NCBI GenBank assembly: GCA_003243915.1
Contig: QHCC01000001.1
Span: forward strand, 13,565 to 73,078
Length of the DNA stretch: 59,514 nucleotides
DNA from: Pseudonocardiales bacterium
GTDB lineage: Bacteria; Actinomycetota; Actinomycetes; Mycobacteriales; Jatrophihabitantaceae
Reading direction: 5' to 3'
The notes under the pieces are model-generated. The model was not told the DNA's origin. It did not search any database and was given only the letters and a program-made list of their open reading frames with translations. Positions 40,173-50,534 of this stretch are shown here, piece by piece; positions within the stretch are counted from its first letter, which is position 1; each line of letters begins with the position of its first letter. The position numbers and the translations under genes are program-made.

Positions 40173-41843
40173 ATGACGACGCCGCGTGATCCCGCAGAGC
40201 CTGGAGGGGCCATCTCCGACAACAGTGCAGCCCACGGACCCGCCACCGAGGCGATACCCGGTCAGGCCACAGGATGGCTGCTCGGTGGGCGCTATCGGGT
40301 CATCGACCGCATCGGTGTGGGCGGCATGGCCGAGGTGTTCCGCGCTCACGACGAACTGCTCGCGCGTGATGTGGCGGCGAAGGTCTTCCGCACGCTGCCC
40401 GCCACTCCCGACACGGCCAGCGGCGCCGAGCGTCAAGAGATCGAACTACACGCCCTCGCCCGTCTCAACCACCCGAACCTGATCACGCTCTTCGACGGCT
40501 CCATCAGCGGTAGCGACGGCCCTGCGTTCCTCGTCATGGAACTGATCAACGGTCCCAGCCTGTCCGCGCGCATCGCCGACGCCCCGTTGAGCGAGCCCGA
40601 GGCGCGCGAGGTCGGGATCCAGATCGCGGACGCGCTGGCCTATGTCCACGCCGAGGGCATGGTGCATCGCGACGTGAAACCGGCGAACATCCTGCTCGGC
40701 ACCGACCGCACCGCCGGCGAAAGAACGGTGCGAGCGCGATTGTCGGACTTCGGCATCGTGCGCCTGCTGGGCAGCGAACGGCTGACCAGTGTCGACTTCA
40801 CGCTGGGCACCGCGTCCTACCTTGCGCCGGAGCAGGCCCGCGGCTCGGACGTCGGGCCGGTCGCCGACGTGTACTCGCTAGGTCTTGTGCTCATCGAGGC
40901 GCTCACCGGTGTTCGTTCCTTCGACGGACCGGCCTTGGAGGCCGTCATGGCGCGGCTGTCGCGCGGGCCGGAGGTACCGGCAGACCTCCCGCCGCCGTGG
41001 CCGGAGCTGCTGGCGGCGATGACGGGCAGTGACCCCGAGGCCCGTCCTACTGCCACGCAGGTAGCCGAGACACTGCGGGACAGCCGGATCCGGACCGCGC
41101 CGCTCCCGGCGGCAGCCAGCACCCTGCCGGCAGCAGCCGCCGCGGGTGTGCTGGCCGCAGCGGCTGGGCTGGGTGGGGCAGCTGGTGTCGCGGGAGCAGC
41201 TGGCGTGACAGGAGCAGCTGGTCTGGCACAAACGGCCGGTCCGGCCGGTCCGGCCGGTCCCGCAGGAGCGGGCGGTGCGGGACTGCCCGCTGCCGCAGAT
41301 GCCGAGACGGTCGGTCTCGCGGCGGTCGGTACTGGCGGCCCGACTCCCCCGGCCGTAGCGGACCCGGGGCAAGCCGTCCAGCGGCCCCGACGACGGTGGG
41401 GAACTGGCTGGCTGCTCGCCGCGCTGGGGCTGGTGGCCGTGCTCGCGGTCGGAGCCCTGCTGCTGTTGCGCCCCTCGAACTCCAACTCACCGGCAGACCA
41501 AGGGCCTGGCGGTACCGGGCACGCGACCCGCTCTGTGTCGGGCGTCTCCGGCAACGCCTCGGCTTCGACAGGCGGCTCGGCTACCCGCTCGAGCGGCGCC
41601 CCCACGAGCAGCTCCGCACGCAGCGGCAGTTCGGCGCCCGGCAGCGGCGGGCGCAGCAGTTCGGCACCCGGCAGCAGCCCGCCGCCCAGCAGCGGCGCCA
41701 CGTCCAGCGCGAACACCAGCACCGGCGCCAGTACGGGCTCGACCAGTCCGACGGCTACTACCAGCACACCTCAGGGCGGGGTCGCGGATCCGTCGCCGTC
41801 GCCGTCGCCGTCGCCGTCGACCTCGACGAGTCCGATCGGGTAA
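40173..41843 (+). CDS. Ser/Thr protein kinase with TM and Ser/Gly/Pro-rich C-terminal extension
   Basis: IGVGGMAEVFRAHDELLARDVAAKVF, HRDVKPANILLG, DFGIVRLLG; TM LLAALGLVAVLAVGALLLL. Confidence 0.94.
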   Translation: MTTPRDPAEPGGAISDNSAAHGPATEAIPGQATGWLLGGRYRVIDRIGVGGMAEVFRAHDELLARDVAAKVFRTLPATPDTASGAERQEIELHALARLNHPNLITLFDGSISGSDGPAFLVMELINGPSLSARIADAPLSEPEAREVGIQIADALAYVHAEGMVHRDVKPANILLGTDRTAGERTVRARLSDFGIVRLLGSERLTSVDFTLGTASYLAPEQARGSDVGPVADVYSLGLVLIEALTGVRSFDGPALEAVMARLSRGPEVPADLPPPWPELLAAMTGSDPEARPTATQVAETLRDSRIRTAPLPAAASTLPAAAAAGVLAAAAGLGGAAGVAGAAGVTGAAGLAQTAGPAGPAGPAGAGGAGLPAAADAETVGLAAVGTGGPTPPAVADPGQAVQRPRRRWGTGWLLAALGLVAVLAVGALLLLRPSNSNSPADQGPGGTGHATRSVSGVSGNASASTGGSATRSSGAPTSSSARSGSSAPGSGGRSSSAPGSSPPPSSGATSSANTSTGASTGSTSPTATTSTPQGGVADPSPSPSPSPSTSTSPIG

Positions 41844-41849
41844 CGGCGC

Positions 41850-42704
41850 TCAGGGCCCAGCTCGATCCAGTCCGCGTTCTGCCTGGCGGTGCCGGACTCT
41901 GGCCTGGCGGGTATGCAGCCGCACCTCGTCCAGGTTCCGGCGGGCGTCGGACAGCTGTTCGATCAGGACAGCTACCCTCTCGTTCTGGTCCCGCTCGGCG
42001 GCCACCGCCGACTGCAGCTCAACGCTCGCGTCCGCGAGCACCGCCTCGGCCTGCGACACGCGCTCGCGGCGCCGGTGCTCGGCGGTGGGGTTCGCCGAGA
42101 CCGCACCCTTCTTCGCCGCCGACTTGCCAACGGAAGGCGTTGGCGCAGCACGTTTCGCGGGTTTCGACGTCCCGGCTGGCCGGCGCGCCGCCTGCTGTTC
42201 AGGCACCGCGGCCAAGGTCGGCCCCGACTCGCCGAATCCGCTCCATTGCGCCGAACGCAGGAGCGTCCCGGTGTGCAGCTGCGCGGCCACGTCCGGATCA
42301 GCCAGCGCCGCTTCGAGTGTCGATGCGACCTCGTGTCGCAGTGATGCCGGCGGCTCGACCTGCTGGCCGAGGTCGAACGCCTGCCGAGTGGCGGCATCGA
42401 TCAGGTCGCGTCGCTTGAGTGTCAGCTGCCGCAACAGCGGGCCGTCCAGCGAATGCTGCGCGTCGCGCAGCTGCCCCGCCAGTTCACCCAGGCCGGCCGC
42501 AACGCCGGGCTCGGACCGCACGAGCCGGTTGATGATCCAGGCCGCAGTCGTGGGGCGGCGCAATCCGGCGATGGCGCGGGCGGCCGCGGCGTCGCCGTCG
42601 TGACGGGCTCGCCGCGCCAGGGCGCCCCGCCGTTGGGTGAATTCCTGCGGGTCGAGCGAATAGAGCTGCTCGATCGCTGCGCTCAGCGCGTCCTCGCTCG
42701 GCAT
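41850..42704 (-). CDS. Hypothetical coiled-coil protein
   Basis: MPSEDALSAAIEQLYSLDPQEFTQRRGALARRARHDGDAAAARAIAGLRRPTTAAWIINRLVR; coiled-coil C-terminus. Confidence 0.8.
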   Translation of the reverse strand: MPSEDALSAAIEQLYSLDPQEFTQRRGALARRARHDGDAAAARAIAGLRRPTTAAWIINRLVRSEPGVAAGLGELAGQLRDAQHSLDGPLLRQLTLKRRDLIDAATRQAFDLGQQVEPPASLRHEVASTLEAALADPDVAAQLHTGTLLRSAQWSGFGESGPTLAAVPEQQAARRPAGTSKPAKRAAPTPSVGKSAAKKGAVSANPTAEHRRRERVSQAEAVLADASVELQSAVAAERDQNERVAVLIEQLSDARRNLDEVRLHTRQARVRHRQAERGLDRAGP

Positions 42705-42747
42705 CGTCCCATCGTGCCCGACGGCCCGCGTCCGGTCAGCCGGTGAG

Positions 42748-44193
42748 TCACTCAGGGCGCACGTCGCGCGGTGCCTTGTCCGGTCGCAGTCCGCGCCACG
42801 CGGGATGGCGCAGCAGGCCGTCGGTCGTCCATTCGGTGAACGCGACCTCGCCGACCACGTTCGGCGTCACCCACCGTGCATCGCGGCGAACCGCGGTGGG
42901 CAGGGCAGTGGTGAAGGGTGCCGACTTGCGCTCCAGGCGGCCCAGCCGCGAACCGAGGTCGGCCAGCAACGCGTCGGTGAACCCCGTGCCGACCTGCCCG
43001 ACGTATCGCAGCCGCCCGTCCTCGGGAATTCCCAGCATGAGCGAACCGATCTTGCCCGCGCGGCGGCCGTTGCCCGGCCGCCAGCCGCCGATGACGACCT
43101 CCTGGGTGCGGACGTGCTTGACCTTGCGCCATGCATGCGCCCGCTTACCCGGCTCGTAGCGTGAGTCGCGACGCTTTGCCAGCACTCCCTCCATGCCTTC
43201 GGCCCGACTGGCGGTGAGCACGTCGGCGGCCGGCGCTGAGAAGGCCGGCGAGAGCTGCCACGCCTCGCCGGCGAGGCCGAGCCCGTCCAACTGCTCTCGG
43301 CGCGCGTCGTAGGTCTCGCGCAGCAGCGAGCGGCCGTCGAGATGGAGCAGATCGAAGATCACGTAGATGACGGGCACGCGTGCGGCCAGGCGACGGGCCG
43401 CGGCCGGATCAGCGACGTGCATGCGCTGCTGCAGGGTGCCGAAGCTGGGCCTGCCCTGCGCGTCGAAGGCGACGAGTTCGCCGTCGAGCACCACCTGAGT
43501 GGTGCCGAGCGCGAGCCCCAGCGCTCGCAGCTCTGGATAGCTGACCGTGATGTCGCGGTCGTTGCGTGACATGGCGCGCGCCCGGCCGCCGTCGACGTAG
43601 ACGACCGCGCGGACGCCGTCCCACTTCATCTCGTATGCCCAGTCCTGCTCCTCCGCGGCGGACGGCAGCTCGCCGGGCACCGCGAGCATCGGTTTGATCA
43701 GCGTCGGCAGACGTTCCCACCCGGGCCGGGCAGCAGCGTCCATGCGGTGCATCATCCAGTTCTTCCCGGTCCTGAACAGCACGAAGCGCCCGTCGACACG
43801 GACCCCGTGCAGGACCACCTTCACTTCGCGCTCGGTCCATTTCTCCAGTTCGTAGCTGCCGTGGTCCCAGATCGTGACCACTCCGCCGCCGTACTCACCG
43901 GCCGGGATCGTGCCTTCGAAGCTTGCGTACTCGAGGGGATGGTCCTCGGTCTGTACCGCGAGATGGTTCACCTTGGGATCGGGTGGCAGGCCCTTGGGCA
44001 CCGCCCAGGACACCAGCACACCGTCGCGTTCGAGCCGGAAGTCCCAATGCAGGGCGCTCGCATGATGCTCCTGCACCACGAACCGGTGGCCGGACCCGGA
44101 CTTGCGCGGCCGGGTCGTGGCGGGCGGCACCGGCTCGGACGTCCGGGCCGGGTCGCGACGCCGCCGGTATTCCGACAGATCGCGTCCGGCCAT
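42748..44193 (-). CDS. ATP-dependent DNA ligase, LigD-like (phosphoesterase plus ligase domains, no polymerase domain)
   Basis: 3'-PE motif GHRFVVQEHHASALHWDFRLERDGVLVSWAVPKGLP; ligase YEMKWDGVRAVVYVDG, DGELVAFD, EGMEGVLAKRRDSRYEPGKR. Confidence 0.92.
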   Translation of the reverse strand: MAGRDLSEYRRRRDPARTSEPVPPATTRPRKSGSGHRFVVQEHHASALHWDFRLERDGVLVSWAVPKGLPPDPKVNHLAVQTEDHPLEYASFEGTIPAGEYGGGVVTIWDHGSYELEKWTEREVKVVLHGVRVDGRFVLFRTGKNWMMHRMDAAARPGWERLPTLIKPMLAVPGELPSAAEEQDWAYEMKWDGVRAVVYVDGGRARAMSRNDRDITVSYPELRALGLALGTTQVVLDGELVAFDAQGRPSFGTLQQRMHVADPAAARRLAARVPVIYVIFDLLHLDGRSLLRETYDARREQLDGLGLAGEAWQLSPAFSAPAADVLTASRAEGMEGVLAKRRDSRYEPGKRAHAWRKVKHVRTQEVVIGGWRPGNGRRAGKIGSLMLGIPEDGRLRYVGQVGTGFTDALLADLGSRLGRLERKSAPFTTALPTAVRRDARWVTPNVVGEVAFTEWTTDGLLRHPAWRGLRPDKAPRDVRPE

Positions 44194-44309
44194 GCTGTCA
44201 TGGTGCCCGATCCTGGCGCCTGGGCCGCGATTCGGCCGGGCGATGCGGGCTAGCCTGATCTCGGCCACCGGTAGGTCGGCCGGACGCCCTGGGGTTGAGC
44301 GGAGACGCA

Positions 44310-45497
44310 GTGACGGCCATCGATCCGAGGGACCGCCCGATCGGGGAGCTGCTGCGCGCGAGCCAGACAGCCCCTCCGGACGCGCTGGTCCACACGTTGT
44401 CGATGGCGGTCGCAGGCTTGGGCGGCAGCGATGTCGTGCTGTACCTCGTCGACTACGCACACGTGGCATTGATGCCCCACCCGGACGAGCTCCCGCACGG
44501 CGAGCAGCCGCAGGTTGCCGCGGTCGACGGGTCGATGGCGGGTCGGTCCTTCGTGTCGGGCGAGCCCGTCGTGTCTGAGCGCGCAGACGGTTGGCACGTA
44601 TGGGTTCCCGTCACCGAGCGGGTCAACCAGCTCGGGGTGCTGTCGATGACGCTGCCCGCGTGGAACGCGGACATCGAAGCGTTCTGCATCGAACTCGGCG
44701 TCGCGGCCGCGCACCTCGTGGTGACCAGTGCCGCCTACACCGACCTGCCACATCTGATGCGACGGCGCCACGACATGGACCTCGCGGCGGAGATGCAGTG
44801 GTCGTTGCTGCCGCCACTCTCGTTCGCCACCGATACCACCACCGTCGCCGGCCTGCTCGAACCCGCCTACGAGGTCGGCGGCGACTGCTTCGACTACGCC
44901 TTCAACTCCGAGGTCCTGGACCTGGCGGTCTTCGACGCAGTCGGGCACGGCCTGGCCAGTGCCGTGCTCGCGTCCCTGCTGATGGGCGCCTACCGGCACG
45001 GCAGGCGCAATGCCGAACACCTGCACCAGCTCGTGGACAGTATCGACGCCGCGGTACGCGACTGCGCCGGCCGGGCACCGTTCGCAACCGGGATCCTGGC
45101 GCGCCTCGACCTGCCTACCGGCCACCTGACCTGGATCACGTGTGGCCATCCGCAACCGATCATCGTGCGCAGAGGCAGCACCCTCGCCGACGTCGAGGTC
45201 CGGCCCGCGCTGCCGGTCGGGCTGGGGGCCCTCGCCGACGTGGTCGGCGAGATCGTCGAGACCGATCTCGAGCCCGGCGACGGCGTGCTGCTCTACACCG
45301 ACGGCGTGGTCGAAGCTCGCAGCGCCGACGGCGAGGCGTTCGGTGAGGATCGGCTGCGCGACCTACTGGCTCGTGAGCACCTGGCCGGCGGTCCGCCGCC
45401 GGAGGTGGTGCGCCGACTGGTTCGCTCCGCCCTGAGCCACACGGACGGCGGCCTTCGTGATGACGCCAGCATGCTCTACATCCGCTGGGACGGCTGA
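44310..45497 (+). CDS. PP2C-family (SpoIIE/RsbU-like) serine phosphatase
   Basis: EMQWSLLPPLSFATDTTTVAGLLEPAYEVGGDCFDYAF, DAVGHGLASAVLAS, GDGVLLYTDGVVEAR. Confidence 0.93.
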   Translation: MTAIDPRDRPIGELLRASQTAPPDALVHTLSMAVAGLGGSDVVLYLVDYAHVALMPHPDELPHGEQPQVAAVDGSMAGRSFVSGEPVVSERADGWHVWVPVTERVNQLGVLSMTLPAWNADIEAFCIELGVAAAHLVVTSAAYTDLPHLMRRRHDMDLAAEMQWSLLPPLSFATDTTTVAGLLEPAYEVGGDCFDYAFNSEVLDLAVFDAVGHGLASAVLASLLMGAYRHGRRNAEHLHQLVDSIDAAVRDCAGRAPFATGILARLDLPTGHLTWITCGHPQPIIVRRGSTLADVEVRPALPVGLGALADVVGEIVETDLEPGDGVLLYTDGVVEARSADGEAFGEDRLRDLLAREHLAGGPPPEVVRRLVRSALSHTDGGLRDDASMLYIRWDG

Positions 45498-45520
45498 GTC
45501 ACCGCTCCGGACGCCTGCCG

Positions 45521-46339
45521 TCAGGCCTGTTCGCGTTCGCACCACCAGGTCGAGCGCCCGCCCACTGTGCCGTGCCGCATCGCGGCGCCGCACCGCGGGC
45601 ATGCTCCGCCCGGATGCCGCGCCGCAATTACTCGACCCACGTGAGATCCGCCGCCGGCCAGCGAGCGGTGCAATGCCCTGCGCATCGCCCGGTGCAGTGC
45701 CGCCACCTCGACGGCGTCGAGGCCATCAACGCGTTTCGCCGGCGGGATCTTGCTCTGCCACAGCGCCTCGTCTGCCAGGAGGTTGCCGATACCCGCCAGC
45801 GCCGCCTGGTCGAGCAGGCGTGCCTTGACCGGCGCACTGCCTCGCGACAACAGTTCTCGAAACTCGCGGAGACCGACGTCGAGGGCATCGGGGCCGAGTG
45901 AGCCGATGTCGGGGTCCAGCCGGACACGTCCGAATCGCCGCTTGTCGACGAGCCGCAGGGACACGCCTCGGGCGAAGTGGACGGTGAAGCGATCCCACCG
46001 ATGCTGATGGCCTCCGGCCAGCCCGTGCGTCGAGTCACCTCCCGGCACGACGGCGCCGCAGCGGTCGGTCGCCACGATCCGACCGCCCATGCCCAGATGG
46101 AACCCGAGATGCGGGCCCGGCGAGCGACGCCCGCGCAACGGCGACGTCTGGCACCAGATGAGCTTCCCGCGGCGGTGCGCCCGTTCGATGCGGCGGCCGA
46201 TCAGGGCGGCCTCGAACTCCGCGGCGTTGTGCGGTCGGCACACGTAGCTGTCGACGTCCTCGATCGCCGCGACGCGCTGGCCGAGTACCCACTCCGCGAT
46301 CACGACGCGAGCAGACTCGACTTCCGGAAGTTCAGGCAC
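45521..46339 (-). CDS. Fpg/Nei-family DNA glycosylase
   Basis: GTG start; (V)PELPEVESARVV, LLDQAALAGIGNLLADEALW, C-terminal zinc finger CPRCG...WCEREQ. Confidence 0.92.
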   Translation of the reverse strand: MPELPEVESARVVIAEWVLGQRVAAIEDVDSYVCRPHNAAEFEAALIGRRIERAHRRGKLIWCQTSPLRGRRSPGPHLGFHLGMGGRIVATDRCGAVVPGGDSTHGLAGGHQHRWDRFTVHFARGVSLRLVDKRRFGRVRLDPDIGSLGPDALDVGLREFRELLSRGSAPVKARLLDQAALAGIGNLLADEALWQSKIPPAKRVDGLDAVEVAALHRAMRRALHRSLAGGGSHVGRVIAARHPGGACPRCGAAMRHGTVGGRSTWWCEREQA

Positions 46340-46405
46340 GGCGTCGATTCTGCTCGTCGTGCCCAAGCCCCCGGCACAGTGCTGGGGCCGCAGCGTGACC
46401 GCTTG

Positions 46406-47695
46406 CTACGTATACGCGTAATGATCCAGGGGGACGTCGACCGCGACGCCGTATGACGTGATCACATGCACGCCGACAATTCCGGCCACGTGAGACGGCG
46501 AGGTGACGTAGAGCAGCGACGAGGACACCACCTGGACGGCCTTGCCCGGCACGCTCCCGAAGTTCACGGCGCTCACCTGCCGGAAGTTGCTGCCGAAAAC
46601 TGCGACCCGCATGCCCCCGACGGTAGGCCCGCCCTTCGGGCTGATCGTTCGGACCACCGGTCGCGCCACATAGGTGAAGTAGTCGGCAACACTGACCGGC
46701 GACACGCCTTGGGTGGTCACGACCTGGACGTTGATCGTGCCCTGGGTGTGTGCCGTCGTGGTGACGTAGAGCTGCGTGTCGGAGAAGACGTGGATCGACG
46801 TTCCCGGAGCACCGGCGAAGCGCACGCCCGTGACGTGCGAGAACCCGCTACCGGTGATCAGCACCCGGGTGCCACCGGAGGTCTTGCCGGAGGACGGTGA
46901 CACCGCCCTGACCGCCGGCGGGCGAACCCCGGTCCGCCCGAAGAGGTCGACGAAGGTGTAGCCGTGCGAGCGGTAGTAGCTGATGATGGCGGGCAGGGCG
47001 GCGACGGTCGCGGGGTTTCCACTCGGCTGGTTGTGCATGAGAATGACCGGATGTAGCTGGCTGACGCCGGCCTCGGCCCGCGACGCGATGCGGCTGACCC
47101 AGTACCCGTCGCCCGAACCGGCGGCTTTCCAGTCCTCGGTGTCCACCGACCAGTACCAGAACGCCATACCGCGTTGTTGCGCGAGGGCCACCGTCGTCGA
47201 GTTTTAGTTGCCGTAGGGCGGGCGGAACAGGCACGGGTAGCGGCCGGTGATGGCAGCTTGCTCGACGCGCTCGCGATCGATCTCGCTGGCTTGCCCGGCC
47301 GCGCCGAGGTTCGGCAGGCTCTGGTGATCCCAGGTGTGGTCGCCGAGGGCGTAGCCGCCGGCCTGCTCCGCTCGCACCGTCGCGGGGTCATGGGCCTCGT
47401 TCAGGCCGAGATTGAAGAACGTCGCGGGCACCCGGTAGGCGGCGAGGATGGCCAGTATTCGTCTGGTGTCGTGGCCGGGGCCGTCGTCGAAGGTGAGGGC
47501 AACCGTCCGCCCGGCGCCCGGCGCGGCGAACCTGACACCGGCGGATACCGGGGAACAGCCGGTGGCCGCCGAGGCGGACAGCCGCGAGAACAGCCCGGTC
47601 ACCTGCATCGCCACGAGCGCCAGGGCGGCGACGATCACCCAAGGCAGCCGAGATCTCACAGACATCATCGAAGCTCCCGACTGTCGCACCGACAC
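46406..47695 (-). pseudogene. Polysaccharide deacetylase with IPT/TIG repeats, interrupted by one in-frame TAA
   Basis: VALTFDDGPGHDTRRIL...GDHTWDHQSLPNL...CLFRPPYGN*NSTTVALAQQRGMAFWYWSVDTEDW; stop codon at 47204-47206, same frame either side. Confidence 0.85.
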
Positions 47696-47760
47696 CGCGG
47701 GCGACCCGGCAGGAGACTACGGCACCGGCGCCGGTGCCGTGTGAGGCCGGTCGCCGCAGG

Positions 47761-48471
47761 TCAGGAGAACAACGGCGGTAAGGCGAACAGCATCGCGCTG
47801 GACCAGGTGACGTGGGTGAGCACCGGCGCCAGAATTCCTCCCGAGGCGCGCCGTTGCAGGCCGAGGACCGTGCCGAGCGTGGCCGCGGCGAAGGTCAGCA
47901 CCGGGTTCGCCGTGGCCAGCGTCGTCAGGGTGTAGACCGCCGTCGAGATGGCGACAGGATGGCGCCGCCCGATTGCCGCGAAAAGCGCGCCTCGGAAGAA
48001 GACCTCCTCGGCGATCCCGTTGAGCACGGCGATGACCAGGATGAGGACGAACGATCCGCGGCGAGCGTGTTCCAGGACGTCTGCGGTGAGCGTGCGCAAT
48101 GGACCGACCTCACGGATGACCAGTGCGCCGGCGACGAATACCGCCGCCGCGACCAGGCCGAGCAGGATCGGCGTGGCGACCGGCCGACGCAGCTCGGTGC
48201 GGGCCCGGATCCGGCCCAGGTGCAGCGGCCCGGATGCGGTGCCGCCCAGAATCCAGGTCGCCGCCAGCGCGGCGGTCAGCCAGTAGAACGCCTGGTCGCC
48301 GGCACGTGTGGACAGCGAGAAGCCGAGCAGCGTAGCTCCGACGACGAGGGTGACGAAGACGACCCCGCGGCGCCGGCGCAGCGCTTCGTCAGGCTCTGCG
48401 TGATCGCGCGGCACCTGGTCGATCAATGCGGCACCCAGAGCCCGCTGCGCCCACCCGGGCCATCGGGTCAT
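47761..48471 (-). CDS. CPBP-family intramembrane metalloprotease
   Basis: AVLNGIAEEVFFRGALFAAIGRR, ILAPVLTHVTWS; multi-TM. Confidence 0.9.
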   Translation of the reverse strand: MTRWPGWAQRALGAALIDQVPRDHAEPDEALRRRRGVVFVTLVVGATLLGFSLSTRAGDQAFYWLTAALAATWILGGTASGPLHLGRIRARTELRRPVATPILLGLVAAAVFVAGALVIREVGPLRTLTADVLEHARRGSFVLILVIAVLNGIAEEVFFRGALFAAIGRRHPVAISTAVYTLTTLATANPVLTFAAATLGTVLGLQRRASGGILAPVLTHVTWSSAMLFALPPLFS

Positions 48472-49373
48472 CCGGGCGAACCCGCCGCCCGCCGGTCCGC
48501 CAGTGCGAGCCGCACGGCGTCCTGGTACCCCATCGGCTCCCCTGGCACGAGCGTGCGGATGGAGTCGTCGTGGACGACGACCTCGTTGGTCATCGAATCG
48601 ACGAGGTTTCGCGCCGTCGGGACATCCACGTCGGTGACGAACGCGAGCCACAGCGAGGAGAGCTGCGGCGTCAGCAGCGGCAGGATCACGACGGGCAGCA
48701 GCCTCTTGTTCTGGATACGGGCCACGACCTTGAGCATGTCGACGTAGCTCACAACCTCCGGTCCACCGATCTCGTAGACAGCCCCCTGCGCTTCGGGCGC
48801 ATCGAGCACACCCACGAGGTATCGGACGACATCGGGCAGCGCGATCGGCTGCGTCCGGGTGTTCACCCAGCGCGGGGCCAGCATCACGGGCAGATGGTCC
48901 ACCAGCTGGCGGGTGATCTCCCAGGAGATGCCGCCATGCCCGATCACGACGGCTGCCCGCAGCACGGTCACCGGTGTTCCGCCCTCACCGAGCAGGCCCT
49001 CCACCTCACGCCTGGAGCGCAGATGAGCCGATAGCGTGCCGTCGTCGTCGCCCAGACCGCCCAGGTAGACGATGCGTCTGACGCCCTCCTCGGCCGCTGC
49101 CGTGCCGAAGCTGCGTGCGGCCTGGGCGTCCTTGTGCTCGAAGTCGTCGGAGCCCAGCGAGTGCACGAGGTAATAGGCGACCTCGACGTCGCGAAGCGCG
49201 GCGCGCAGGCTGACGGGATCCTGGACGTCGCCGCAGACCGGCTCACCCGCACCGTCGTAGTCCTCCGGTCGGCGCGTCATCGCGCGCACCCGGTGACCGT
49301 CCGCGACCAGAGCGGCGGCCAGCCGTGAGCCGACGAATCCGGACGCACCTGTGACCAGGACCTGCTTGAGCAT
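48468..49373 (-). CDS. NAD(P)-binding epimerase/NmrA-type (SDR) protein
   Basis: MLKQVLVTGASGFVGSRLAAALVADGHRVRAMTRRPEDY. Confidence 0.9.
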   Translation of the reverse strand: MLKQVLVTGASGFVGSRLAAALVADGHRVRAMTRRPEDYDGAGEPVCGDVQDPVSLRAALRDVEVAYYLVHSLGSDDFEHKDAQAARSFGTAAAEEGVRRIVYLGGLGDDDGTLSAHLRSRREVEGLLGEGGTPVTVLRAAVVIGHGGISWEITRQLVDHLPVMLAPRWVNTRTQPIALPDVVRYLVGVLDAPEAQGAVYEIGGPEVVSYVDMLKVVARIQNKRLLPVVILPLLTPQLSSLWLAFVTDVDVPTARNLVDSMTNEVVVHDDSIRTLVPGEPMGYQDAVRLALADRRAAGSPG

Positions 49374-49488
49374 GGAACTCCACTTCACCGACGGGACTTC
49401 GCTGTGAGTTCGTAGGCCCGGCGCGCGACGGATCCGTGCAAGCGGGCGAGGCTCGTCAGAGCCCGCCGTGGGTGTGGTGCCGTGAGCG

Positions 49489-49857
49489 TCAGGAGGGTTG
49501 CTCGACATGTTGCCATGGCAGCATGTCCCGCCACGTCGCAGCGTCGCTCGCCCACGCGGTCAGCACGGCCCGAACCGTGGCGGCATCGGAGTAGGCGCGG
49601 TAGTGGCGATCGGCGGATCCGTCGCGGAATTCGACGACGTATGTGCCGGCTTCGACTCGCAGCGCTTGCAGGTAGGTATGCCCGCTCACGTCGGCGCAGC
49701 GTTCGAGTATCAGGAATCTGCCCTCGCCGCCCTCACGGCCGACGTCGCCGAGCAGGGCGGCGATGCGGGCCGGTGCAGGATCATCCCACGTCGTTCCGTC
49801 GTCGGTGATCGCGCGTACCAGGGGCATACCGCCGATGTTCGCACCGATGTTCGCCAT
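49489..49857 (-). CDS. Hypothetical protein
   Basis: MANIGANIGGMPLVRAITDDGTTWDDPAPARIAALLGDV...TYVVEFRDGSADRHYRAYS. Confidence 0.7.
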   Translation of the reverse strand: MANIGANIGGMPLVRAITDDGTTWDDPAPARIAALLGDVGREGGEGRFLILERCADVSGHTYLQALRVEAGTYVVEFRDGSADRHYRAYSDAATVRAVLTAWASDAATWRDMLPWQHVEQPS

Positions 49858-49862
49858 GCCGC

Positions 49863-50387
49863 TCACCCGGTGGGGTCGGTGCCGCTCGCGGCCGTCCAGG
49901 GATGCAGCCGCGGCCACCAGGCACGCACCGAGCGGCGGTAGCTCTCGTACTGGGCGCCGAATCGCTCGCGCAGGACCGGTTCCTCGTACCAGCGGACGAA
50001 TGCTGCCATGCCCAGCCAGCTCACCAATGCGTAGAGCATCAAGCCACCCGAACGAAACACCAGCGCCTGCCCGAGCACGATCGCCTCCACCGCGACATAC
50101 ATCGGGTTGCGCACGAAGCGGTAGTCCCCGCCGACGACGAGGCGCTCAGTCGGAGCCACCGGCGCTGGCGTGCCGAGGCCCTCGTTGACGAACCGGCCGA
50201 AGGCGCGCAACAGCACCACCAGTCCGGCGAGCCCGACCGCCGCCCCGGCCACGGCTGGCAGAACAGACCAGGAGCGCAGCGTGGGTAGGTTCCAGCGGCT
50301 GATCCACCACGGCAGGACCCCGGCCACCACGCAGGGCGCAGCGAGGAAGAACAGCGCACTGCCGAGGGCCGCTCGCTGCTTACGCAT
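49863..50387 (-). CDS. Isoprenylcysteine carboxyl methyltransferase-family membrane protein
   Basis: GGDYRFVRNPMYVAVEAIVLGQALVF...RWYEEPVLRERFGAQYESYRRSVRAWWPR. Confidence 0.88.
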   Translation of the reverse strand: MRKQRAALGSALFFLAAPCVVAGVLPWWISRWNLPTLRSWSVLPAVAGAAVGLAGLVVLLRAFGRFVNEGLGTPAPVAPTERLVVGGDYRFVRNPMYVAVEAIVLGQALVFRSGGLMLYALVSWLGMAAFVRWYEEPVLRERFGAQYESYRRSVRAWWPRLHPWTAASGTDPTG

Positions 50388-50390
50388 GCC

Positions 50391-50534
50391 CTAGCCCCGC
50401 TCGCGGTCGGCGAATCGGCACCGGGTCTGGACCGCGGTCGGGCTCAGAACGTCGAACCATCCGGCGCCCGCGGGAAGGGCGGCGGCTGGGTCCGAGCCCG
50501 GGCCGCCGGGCAGAGCGTTGTCCTGCTCGGGCAT
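50391..50534 (-). CDS. Possible 47-aa protein
   Basis: MPEQDNALPGGPGSDPAAALPAGAGWFDVLSPTAVQTRCRFADRERG; stop 3 nt before the next minus-strand start; below the ORF-track cutoff. Confidence 0.4.
   Translation of the reverse strand: MPEQDNALPGGPGSDPAAALPAGAGWFDVLSPTAVQTRCRFADRERG

Noticed and set aside
41803-41830. (CCGTCG)n simple repeat
   Set aside because: In-frame Pro-Ser tail of the kinase; ordinary low-complexity coding sequence.
42748-44193. LigD-like ligase without polymerase domain as a novel NHEJ variant
   Set aside because: PE-ligase architectures without POL are, to my knowledge, common in actinobacteria.
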